In this document: in pieces, positions 1 through 5,316 of the stretch
How the letters are laid out: the number at the start of each line of letters is the position of its first letter
How positions within the stretch are numbered: the first letter of the stretch is position 1
Source: Sphingomonadaceae bacterium
Lineage (GTDB): Bacteria; Pseudomonadota; Alphaproteobacteria; Sphingomonadales; Sphingomonadaceae
NCBI GenBank assembly: GCA_019454625.1
Contig: JACFNY010000120.1
Location: forward strand, 1-6,534
Length of the DNA stretch: 6,534 nucleotides
Reading direction: 5' to 3'
Notes under the pieces: model-generated
Told to the model about the DNA's origin: nothing
Database searches by the model: none
Seen by the model: the letters and a program-made list of their open reading frames with translations, nothing else
Translations under genes and position numbers: made by a program

Positions 1-878
1 GTGGCACCGGTGGCTCCGGCGACAGCGGCAGCGCCGGAGGTACGGGCGGTTCAGGCAGCGCGGACGATCCGCCGCCTTTGTCAGGTGTCGGAACGATCGG
101 CGACCAGCGCACGCTGCTGATTCGCGGCCTGCCGCGCGTATTGGGCTTCCTGGACTGGTCCCTGTTCGCTTCCGCAGGGAAATCGTTCAAGCTCGATGAG
201 TCGGGCCGACTCGAAGCGGTCGGCGTCAATGCCAACGGGAGCTGCGAACTCTGGTCGTATTGCCTGTCGCTCGGCACGGCTCGGGTCGCCGAAGCCGGCG
301 CAGACCCGTTCGTCAGCTGGGGCCGTTGGACCGACGGCACGCTCCAGCCACAAGGGATATGGGCCAACCTGGCCGATCGGACGCTGTCGCCCAACGACGG
401 TGTCCACTATCTCGCCGGAGTGCCCTCGACGACGGTTCCCACGCAGGGCGTGTTCACGTACCAATTGATCGGAGCCACCGCGCCGACGCTGAGCACCGGA
501 GCCGTGTCCCCGGGCGTGTTCAGCGGCACGGCCGGCGTCGCCTTCGGCCCGGGCCGACCTGCCCGCATCGGGCTCGACGGAAGTGTCGCGATCGGAGGAG
601 CCTCATACGGTTTCACGACGCCCGGTGGCGCATCGGATCCGGCGCGCAGCACGCTCTCCACGACCGCTGGCTACGCATTCAGCGGCAGCCTGCCGGCATC
701 ACACTCCGGCAACGGACTGCTGAGCTGCGGCAGCGCCGGCTGCACGGTCGGGGTCCAGGGGGGCCTCTTCGGCCCGAATGCGGCGCGTCTCGGTCTCAGT
801 TACCAGGTCCAGGGACCTGCCGGCGGCTCTACAATCTCGGGCGTAAGCGTGTTTGCGCAGCAGCCGGCGCAACCTTGA
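1..878 (+). CDS. C-terminal part of a FecR-domain/TbpB-like secreted protein (5' truncated)
   Basis: The reading frame is open from base 3 to a TGA at 876-878 and runs off the left edge, so the N-terminus is missing; the TTG at 78 is probably internal. It opens with a Gly/Ser-rich linker (3-59) and a short Pro stretch, then about 260 residues rich in Gly, Ser, Thr and predicted beta strands. A WGRW motif lies at 318-329, a HYLAGVP segment near 405-425, and the end pattern is GLFGPNAARLGLSYQV followed by ISGVSVF. From memory this matches the C-terminal region of proteobacterial FecR-domain proteins, which resembles the beta-barrel lobe of transferrin-binding-protein-like surface proteins. Four cysteines (codons at 243, 261, 726, 741) form two close pairs that could be disulfides, fitting export. 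The missing part would show whether a signal peptide and FecR domain are present. Ligand and role are unknown. This gene is not the miaB usually found left of phoH. Confidence 0.6.
   Translation, partial: GTGGSGDSGSAGGTGGSGSADDPPPLSGVGTIGDQRTLLIRGLPRVLGFLDWSLFASAGKSFKLDESGRLEAVGVNANGSCELWSYCLSLGTARVAEAGADPFVSWGRWTDGTLQPQGIWANLADRTLSPNDGVHYLAGVPSTTVPTQGVFTYQLIGATAPTLSTGAVSPGVFSGTAGVAFGPGRPARIGLDGSVAIGGASYGFTTPGGASDPARSTLSTTAGYAFSGSLPASHSGNGLLSCGSAGCTVGVQGGLFGPNAARLGLSYQVQGPAGGSTISGVSVFAQQPAQP
3..59 (+). repeat. Gly/Ser-rich linker with a 12-residue repeat
   Basis: Translated in frame, the segment contains GTGGSG twice, 12 residues (36 nt) apart, with more Gly/Ser between. The two DNA copies use different synonymous codons, so the repetition is conserved at protein level rather than being a recent exact duplication. 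It is probably a flexible linker between a missing N-terminal domain and the beta-rich C-terminal domain. More copies may lie left of the window. Confidence 0.6.
804..819. repeat. 16-bp perfect palindrome near the 3' end of the first gene
   Basis: CAGGTCC (804-810) and GGACCTG (813-819) are perfect reverse complements with a 2-nt centre. In RNA this would form a 6-bp stem with a 4-nt loop. It lies inside coding sequence, 57 nt before the stop codon and 11 bp before a -10-like TACAAT (830-835). No T-run follows, so it is not an intrinsic terminator. It may be an operator or may be chance under coding constraint. Confidence 0.3.
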
Positions 879-1854
879 CGCATCCGAGACCGCCGAGTTG
901 AGATCCCGCCCGACCGAGTACACGCCCGAAGCCGTCGACAACCGCCGCCTCGCCAATCTGTGCGGGGCGCTCGACCAGAACCTGCGGCAGATCGAGGAAG
1001 CCTTCGACGTGCGCATCGCGCGGCGAGGCGCCAGCTTCAGCATCGAGGGCACGTCGGCTGCATCGCGCCGCGCGGTCGCAGCACTGAAGCATTTCTACGC
1101 GCGCACCGAGCACCCCTTGTCGCTCGATGACGTCCAGCTCGGCCTGGTCGAACTGAAGGCGCCTGCGCGCGCCGCGCCCGAGACGTCCTCCGAAGAAGCG
1201 CCGGTGCTGCACACCCGTCGCGCCGACCTGCAGGGGCGCACGCCACACCAGCGCGAATACCTGCGCAACATCCTGTCGCACGACATCACTTTCGGCATCG
1301 GGCCGGCCGGCACCGGCAAGACCTATCTCGCGGTCGCCTGCGCAGTCGACGCACTCGAGCGCGACGTCATCCAGCGCATCGTGCTCACGCGCCCGGCCGT
1401 CGAAGCCGGGGAGCGGCTGGGCTTCCTGCCCGGCGACCTGGCGCAGAAGGTGGACCCGTACCTGCGGCCGCTCTACGACGCGCTGTACGACCTGCTCGGC
1501 TTCGATCGCACCGCGCGGATGTTCGAGAAGCAGGCGATCGAAATCGCGCCGCTCGCCTACATGCGCGGGCGCACGCTGAACAACTCGTTCATCATCCTCG
1601 ACGAGGCGCAGAACACCACGCCCGAGCAGATGAAGATGTTCCTCACCCGCTTCGGGCAGGGCAGCCGCATGGTGATCTGCGGCGACCCGAAGCAGGTCGA
1701 CCTGCCCAACCCCGGCCGCTCCGGCCTACACGACGCCACGCAGCGCCTCGAGGGCATCGAGGGCATCGCCGTGGTGCGGTTCGGCGCGGGCGACGTGGTG
1801 CGCCATCCGATCGTCGGCCGCATCGTGGAGGCCTACGAAGGACCCGATGCTTGA
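853..1854 (+). CDS. phoH: PhoH-family ATPase (YbeZ-like), possibly chimeric
   Basis: A P-loop NTPase of the PhoH/YbeZ family, cytosolic, and known in other bacteria as the partner of the endoribonuclease YbeY, which is encoded immediately downstream. Using the TTG at 853 (333 aa), the N-terminal domain spans about residues 29-105, Walker A GPAGTGKT is at 150-157 and Walker B FIILDEAQN at 246-254. PAVEAGERLGFLPGD and the GDPKQVDLP segment are also present, so the ATPase core is intact. The start is uncertain. TTG 853 overlaps the previous gene by 26 nt; TTG 898 gives 318 aa, begins 12 residues before the conserved VDNRRLANLCG block and avoids the overlap. Neither has a strong ribosome binding site, and a TAA at 844-846 rules out earlier starts. 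Oddity: residues up to about 250 resemble betaproteobacterial PhoH, and residues from about 267 resemble sphingomonad PhoH. The end overlaps ybeY by 8 nt. Confidence 0.95.
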   Translation: MRSSRRNLDASETAELRSRPTEYTPEAVDNRRLANLCGALDQNLRQIEEAFDVRIARRGASFSIEGTSAASRRAVAALKHFYARTEHPLSLDDVQLGLVELKAPARAAPETSSEEAPVLHTRRADLQGRTPHQREYLRNILSHDITFGIGPAGTGKTYLAVACAVDALERDVIQRIVLTRPAVEAGERLGFLPGDLAQKVDPYLRPLYDALYDLLGFDRTARMFEKQAIEIAPLAYMRGRTLNNSFIILDEAQNTTPEQMKMFLTRFGQGSRMVICGDPKQVDLPNPGRSGLHDATQRLEGIEGIAVVRFGAGDVVRHPIVGRIVEAYEGPDA

Positions 1855-2353
1855 CGTCGCCGCGAGCATCGCGGGCGGCGCGTGGCCGGACACCGACTGG
1901 ACAGCGCTCGCCGAAACCGCCTGCCGCGCCGCGCTCGCCGAGACGCCCTATGCAGGCCTGATCGACGCGAGCTTCTGCTGCGAGGTCTCGATCCGGCTGA
2001 CCGACGACGGCGAGGTGCAGATGCTGAACGCGCAGTATCGCGGCAAGGACAAGCCGACGAACGTGCTGTCGTTCCCGATGGTGCAGCCCGATCTGCTGGA
2101 AGGCCTTGCCAACAGCGACGACGGCGAGGTGCTGCTCGGCGACATCGTGCTCGCCGACGGCGTCGTGGCGCGCGAAGCGGCCGAGCGCGGCATCGGCATC
2201 ACCGATCACGCGACGCATCTCATTGTCCACGGGCTCCTGCATCTGGTCGGCTACGACCACGAGCATGACGCCGAAGCCGAGGCGATGGAGGAGATGGAAC
2301 GCCGCGCGCTGGGCGCGCTGGGGATTGCCAACCCCTACGCCGGCGAGGCATGA
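1847..2353 (+). CDS. ybeY: Endoribonuclease YbeY (rRNA maturation factor)
   Basis: A single-strand-specific metal-dependent endoribonuclease involved in 16S rRNA 3' maturation and ribosome quality control (family knowledge). The 168-residue product is about normal length for the alphaproteobacterial family. The zinc site is complete: His128, His132 and His138 in HGLLHLVGYDH. The other signature, YRGKDKPTNVLSFP, lies at 64-77. The ATG at 1847 follows GAAGGA (1837-1842) by 4 nt and lies inside the last codons of phoH (8-nt overlap), which suggests translational coupling with the ATPase partner. The insertion LEGLANSDDGEVLLGDIVLA in the middle is typical of the family. Unlike the N-terminal part of phoH, I see only alphaproteobacterial character here. 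The C-terminus after the motif is an Ala/Glu-rich helix ending shortly after IANPY. Confidence 0.97.
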   Translation: MLDVAASIAGGAWPDTDWTALAETACRAALAETPYAGLIDASFCCEVSIRLTDDGEVQMLNAQYRGKDKPTNVLSFPMVQPDLLEGLANSDDGEVLLGDIVLADGVVAREAAERGIGITDHATHLIVHGLLHLVGYDHEHDAEAEAMEEMERRALGALGIANPYAGEA

Positions 2354-2366
2354 CGGCTGGGAAACG

Positions 2367-3278
2367 ATGAGCGACGAACCTCCGAGTAGCAGCGGCGACC
2401 AGCCGTTCCGACCCCTTCTCCGCGCCTTGCGGAGCCTGATCTTCGGCCGCGGCGGCGAAGCGACGCTGCGCGAGAGCATCGAGGAAGCCCTCGAGGACCA
2501 CGCCGACGACACCCCCGAAGGCGACGATCTTTCCCAGACAGAGCGCCTGATGCTGCGGAATCTCCTCGATTTCGGCGAGCGGCGCGTCGGCGACGTGATG
2601 GTGCCGCGCGGCGACATCATCGCCTGCGACGTCGAGGACAGTTTCCAGACGCTGGTCGCGGCGTTCGTCGATGCCGGGCACAGCCGCCTGCCGGTTTTCC
2701 GCGAATCGCTCGACGACGTGATCGGCATGATCCACGTGAAGGACGTCTACGCCGTGATCGCGGGCGAGGGGCGCAGCGCCAACGTGGCGGCGGAGAGCCT
2801 GCTGCGCCCGGTGCTGTTCGTGCCGCCCGCGATGCGCGTGCTCGATCTGCTCGCACGGATGCGGCAGGGGCGCACGCACATGGCGATCGTCGTCGACGAG
2901 TACGGCGGCACCGACGGGCTCGTCACCATCGAGGACCTCGTCGAGGAGATCGTCGGCGACATCGCCGACGAGCACGACGAGGAAGAGGCCGAGGCGATCA
3001 CGCCGCTGCCGGACGGCGGCTTCGCGGTGGACGCGCGCGTCGACATCGAGGCGCTGGAAACGGCGACGGGCGCGCCGCTCTCGGAAGCGGCGGACGGCGA
3101 CGTCGACACGGTCGGCGGCCTCGTCTTCATGCTGGCGGGCCACATCCCGGCGATCGGCGAGGTCGTGGAGCATCCGGGCGGCTGGTCGTTCGAGGTGACC
3201 GCCGGGGACGAGCGCAAGATCGAGCGCGTGCGTGCGTATCCGCCGCCGGCGGTTCCGGCCGCGGCCAGCGGGGCGTGA
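2367..3278 (+). CDS. corC: CorC/HlyC-type CBS-domain protein (transporter-associated)
   Basis: A 303-aa protein with the soluble CorC layout: a tandem CBS pair and a C-terminal CorC_HlyC domain, without the N-terminal DUF21 membrane domain of long family members. Visible landmarks are GDVMVPRGDI (residues 75-84) opening CBS1, HVKDVYAV at its end, VDEYGGTDGLVTIEDLVEEIVGDI (176-199) closing CBS2, then an acidic stretch DEHDEEEAEA and the CorC_HlyC domain from about 211 to 293. CBS pairs usually bind adenine nucleotides. The family is linked to Mg/Co efflux and, in this operon position, to envelope maintenance; the exact role is not certain, and the old label hemolysin is probably misleading. 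The frame is open further upstream, but ATG 2367 is chosen because it follows the ybeY stop by 13 nt and begins the family-like MSDEPPSS; GGGAA at 2359-2363 is a weak, close ribosome site. The stop overlaps the lnt start. Confidence 0.9.
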   Translation: MSDEPPSSSGDQPFRPLLRALRSLIFGRGGEATLRESIEEALEDHADDTPEGDDLSQTERLMLRNLLDFGERRVGDVMVPRGDIIACDVEDSFQTLVAAFVDAGHSRLPVFRESLDDVIGMIHVKDVYAVIAGEGRSANVAAESLLRPVLFVPPAMRVLDLLARMRQGRTHMAIVVDEYGGTDGLVTIEDLVEEIVGDIADEHDEEEAEAITPLPDGGFAVDARVDIEALETATGAPLSEAADGDVDTVGGLVFMLAGHIPAIGEVVEHPGGWSFEVTAGDERKIERVRAYPPPAVPAAASGA

Positions 3279-4777
3279 CGGTCCCTGCGGGCCGGGCGCG
3301 CCTCAGCCTTCTGTTCATCGCGGGCATGGCGAGCAGCCTCGGCTTCGCGCCGTGGAACCTGTGGCCGCTGACGCTGATCGGGCTCGGCTGGCTGATCCGG
3401 GAAACCGGGACAACCGGGACATGGCGTCAGGCGGCGAAGGCAGGATGGGTGTTCGGATTCGGGCATTTCCTGCTCGGCACGCACTGGATCGCGCAGGCGT
3501 TCCAGTACCAGCAGGACATGCCCGCGTGGACGGGATGGATCGGCGTGGTGCTGCTGTCCGCCTATCTCGCGGTTTTCCCGGCCGTGGCGGCGCTGGCGGC
3601 ACGGCGGATCGCGTCCGGGGGACTGGCGCTGGTGCTGGGCTTCGCGGGCTGCTGGACGATCGCGGAAGCCTTGCGCGGCGTGCTGTTCTCGGGCTTCCCG
3701 TGGAATCCGCTGGGCGTTGCCGCACTGCCGATGGCGGGGCTGGGGCAGGGCGCGGCGCTCGTCGGCGGGCTCGGCCTTTCCGCGGTGATCGTGCTGGCGT
3801 CGGGCGCGCTTTATGTGCTCGGCGAACGGCAATGGCGCACGGGCGGCGCGATCCTCGGCCTGACGGCGGCGGCGGCGCTGGCGGGGCTGATGCCGCTGCG
3901 GACGCCGACCGGGCTTACGACCACACGCCTCAACATCGTGCAGGCCGACATCGGGCAGGACGAAAAATGGTCCGAGGACGGCGTCGAGCGCGCCGTCGCC
4001 AAGTATCTCGACCTTTCGCCCGCGCCGACTGCAACCCGGCGCGTGCTGATCTGGCCCGAAGCGGCCATCCCCGATCTCCTCGACGAAATGCCGTCGATGC
4101 GCCGCAGGCTCGGCGCGCATCTGGGACCCGGCGACCTGATGCTGCTCGGCGCGCTGAAGGCGATACGCGAGGATGACGGCACCGCCATCGCGGCGCGCAA
4201 CAGCCTGTTCGTGCTCGACACCGAAGGCGGCATCCTCGCGCGCTACGACAAGAAGCGGCTGGTGCCGTTCGGCGAGTTCCTGCCCGCGCGGACGCTGCTG
4301 AACGCCATCGGGCTCGACCGGCTCGCCCCCGGCGCGCTCGATTTCTGGCCGGGTCCGGGCCCGCGCACGCTGCCGCTGCCCGGCGGCATCCCGGCGGTCG
4401 GACCCCTGATCTGCTACGAAGTGATCTTCGACGGCCGCGTCACCGAGGCCGGATACCGCCCGGCATGGCTGCTCAACGTCTCCAACGACGCGTGGTTCGC
4501 GGGCGCGGGCGCGGAGATGCACCTCGCGCAGGCACGGCTGCGCAGCATCGAGGAAGGCCTGCCGATGGCGCGCTCCACGCCCACGGGGATCAGCGCCGTG
4601 ATCGACGCGAACGGCCGCGTCACCGCCGCCATGCCGCGCGGGCAGGCGGGCGTGATCGACGCGCGGCTCCCTGAGGCGAACCCGCCGACGCTGTTCAGCC
4701 ATGCCGGCCGCATCCTGCCGCTGCTGCTCGCGGCACTGCTGGCGCTCCTCGGCTGGAGCCTCGCCCGCAGAGGCTGA
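3275..4777 (+). CDS. lnt: Apolipoprotein N-acyltransferase
   Basis: An inner-membrane enzyme for the last step of lipoprotein maturation: it transfers an acyl chain from a phospholipid to the free amino group of the N-terminal diacylglyceryl-cysteine. The 500-aa product has the expected layout: about six or seven hydrophobic segments in residues 1-210, a periplasmic nitrilase-like domain at about 218-475, and a final hydrophobic helix (about 479-497) ending in Arg residues. The Glu-Lys-Cys triad is visible as Glu262 (IWPEAA), Lys326 (YDKKRLVPFGEF) and Cys380 (LICYE). The NVSNDAWF and RSTPTGISAVID segments complete the active-site region. The enzyme should be functional. The start is GTG at 3275, sharing GTGA with the corC stop (4-nt overlap), with GCGGGG just upstream. 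This points to coupling with corC. The Sinorhizobium lnt homolog actA also lies beside an XRE gene (phrR), as here. Confidence 0.97.
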   Translation: MTVPAGRARLSLLFIAGMASSLGFAPWNLWPLTLIGLGWLIRETGTTGTWRQAAKAGWVFGFGHFLLGTHWIAQAFQYQQDMPAWTGWIGVVLLSAYLAVFPAVAALAARRIASGGLALVLGFAGCWTIAEALRGVLFSGFPWNPLGVAALPMAGLGQGAALVGGLGLSAVIVLASGALYVLGERQWRTGGAILGLTAAAALAGLMPLRTPTGLTTTRLNIVQADIGQDEKWSEDGVERAVAKYLDLSPAPTATRRVLIWPEAAIPDLLDEMPSMRRRLGAHLGPGDLMLLGALKAIREDDGTAIAARNSLFVLDTEGGILARYDKKRLVPFGEFLPARTLLNAIGLDRLAPGALDFWPGPGPRTLPLPGGIPAVGPLICYEVIFDGRVTEAGYRPAWLLNVSNDAWFAGAGAEMHLAQARLRSIEEGLPMARSTPTGISAVIDANGRVTAAMPRGQAGVIDARLPEANPPTLFSHAGRILPLLLAALLALLGWSLARRG

Positions 4778-4781
4778 CGCC

Positions 4782-4810
4782 TTGCGCCCCGGAACGGATA
4801 CAAATACACC
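4782..4810 (+). promoter_or_regulatory. Candidate sigma-70 promoter of the XRE gene
   Basis: TTGCGC (4782-4787) and TACACC (4805-4810) are separated by 17 bp in the 66-bp gap after lnt. The match to consensus is modest. It is supported by the position, by a local rise in A+T and by the same -35-like hexamer and spacing before metK. Transcription would start near 4817, leaving a leader of about 27 nt. The -10 overlaps the inverted repeat at 4802-4826. Confidence 0.4.
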
Positions 4811-4826
4811 CGCTATGGTTGTATTT
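4802..4826. promoter_or_regulatory. Inverted repeat, candidate operator (autoregulation)
   Basis: AAATACA (4802-4808) and TGTATTT (4820-4826) are perfect 7-bp inverted arms around an 11-bp spacer. They are AT-rich in a very GC-rich region. Arm centres lie 18 bp apart, nearly two helical turns, as suits a dimeric helix-turn-helix protein. The site covers the candidate -10 and start point of the adjacent XRE gene and ends 17 bp before its ATG. Inference: the XRE protein binds here and represses itself, as reported for rhizobial PraR. No binding evidence is available. Confidence 0.5.
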
Positions 4827-4843
4827 CGTCCGATCCCGGAGCC

Positions 4844-5236
4844 ATGCCGAGCGAAGCCGTCCATCCCGTCGACCTTCACGTGGGCAGGCGCCTGCGCGAA
4901 AGCCGCACGGCGCTCAGGCTGACGCAGGCAGAACTCGGCGCCGACCTCGGCGTCAGCGCGCAGCAGGTGCAGAAATACGAGAACGGCAGCAACCGCATCA
5001 GCGCCAGCAAGCTCTTCGAGATCGCCAGGCGGCTCGGCACGGGCGTCGACTGGTTCTTCGAAGGACTGGACGCGCCGTGGACGCCGGGCCTCGCCGAACC
5101 GGCCGCCGCCTATGACGCAGGGCCCACGGCGCACGACCAGACCCGCGCGCTGATCGCCGCCTTCAAGGCGCTGCCCGACGACGCGGCACGCGCGGAAGCG
5201 CTCGACTACGTGCGAAGCCGGGCCGAACAGATATAA
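4844..5236 (+). CDS. XRE-family transcriptional regulator (PhrR/PraR-like)
   Basis: A 130-aa DNA-binding protein with one Cro/CI-type helix-turn-helix at about residues 12-66: the first helix begins at GRRLRESR, helix 2 is around TQAELGADLGVS (27-38), and the recognition helix is around SAQQVQKYENG (38-48), followed by NRISASKLFEIARRL and WFFEGL. The N-terminal HPVDLHVG block and QQVQKYE match the alphaproteobacterial regulators that sit between lnt and metK; in rhizobia the relative at this position is PhrR/PraR, linked to acid response, quorum sensing and biofilm. Residues 76-130 form a variable, Ala-rich helical tail, possibly for dimerisation. The start is ATG 4844; GGAG lies only 2 nt upstream, a poor spacing, but the N-terminal match supports this start. 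It probably has its own promoter and an autoregulatory operator upstream. Targets are unknown; metK is a possible one by position. I leave the symbol blank because orthology is inferred. Confidence 0.92.
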   Translation: MPSEAVHPVDLHVGRRLRESRTALRLTQAELGADLGVSAQQVQKYENGSNRISASKLFEIARRLGTGVDWFFEGLDAPWTPGLAEPAAAYDAGPTAHDQTRALIAAFKALPDDAARAEALDYVRSRAEQI

Positions 5237-5250
5237 ACGATTCTTTATGT
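5231..5250. repeat. AT-rich imperfect inverted repeat between xre and metK
   Basis: ATATAAA (5231-5237) and TTTATGT (5244-5250) pair in 6 of 7 positions (7 of 7 in RNA with one G-U) around a 6-nt spacer. The repeat includes the xre stop codon and ends 4 bp before the candidate metK -35. No T-run follows, so it is a poor intrinsic terminator. It could be an UP-like element or a second regulator site for metK. Confidence 0.35.
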
Positions 5251-5254
5251 CCGC

Positions 5255-5283
5255 TTGCGCGTGATGCGCGGCGGCGCTAGAGC
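5255..5283 (+). promoter_or_regulatory. Candidate sigma-70 promoter of metK
   Basis: TTGCGC (5255-5260) and TAGAGC (5278-5283) are 17 bp apart. GCTAGAGCG is a familiar form of -10 region in sphingomonads. The predicted start is near 5290, giving a metK leader of about 27 nt. A GCGC/GCGC inverted repeat (5257-5260 and 5266-5269) overlaps the -35 and spacer. The -35 hexamer and spacing equal those proposed for the XRE gene. Confidence 0.5.
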
Positions 5284-5286
5284 GGG

Positions 5287-5302
5287 ACAGTCCCTCGACT
5301 GT
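5287..5302 (+). promoter_or_regulatory. Hairpin in the metK leader next to the ribosome site
   Basis: ACAGTC (5287-5292) and GACTGT (5297-5302) form a perfect 6-bp stem with a CCTC loop; two more G-U pairs could extend it at the base. It ends 3 nt before the ribosome binding site AGGAAAG (5306-5312), which is 4 nt before the metK ATG. It may stabilise the mRNA 5' end or tune initiation. I do not recognise a SAM-II, SAM-V or SAM/SAH riboswitch; the leader seems too short for most of them. Confidence 0.35.
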
Positions 5303-5316
5303 TTCAGGAAAGACGT

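Noticed and set aside
1..77. TTG at 78 as the true start of the first gene
   Set aside because: The frame stays open to the window edge and encodes a Gly/Ser linker that continues naturally into the domain. The gene is therefore truncated by the window rather than starting at 78.
2106..2366. Upstream extension of the corC reading frame inside ybeY
   Set aside because: The added 87 residues are Arg/Ser/Thr-rich and unlike CorC. The ATG at 2367 fits the family and the gene spacing.
1643..2728. 361-residue minus-strand frame across phoH, ybeY and corC
   Set aside because: It crosses three well-supported plus-strand genes and has no domain signature or sensible start context.
4757..4775. AGCCTC/GAGGCT hairpin spanning the lnt stop, considered as a terminator
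   Set aside because: The 6-bp stem with a 7-nt loop is not followed by a T-run, and most of it is coding sequence. It is a weak candidate at best.
2747..5134. 795-residue open frame on the minus strand
   Set aside because: It lies opposite corC, lnt and xre, all clearly coding on the plus strand. Its translation is Arg/Ala/Pro-rich without recognisable motifs, as expected for the antisense of high-GC genes.
5237..5316. SAM riboswitch before metK
   Set aside because: The gap is 80 bp and the predicted leader only about 27 nt. I could not match conserved SAM-II, SAM-V or SAM/SAH elements; only simple hairpins are visible.
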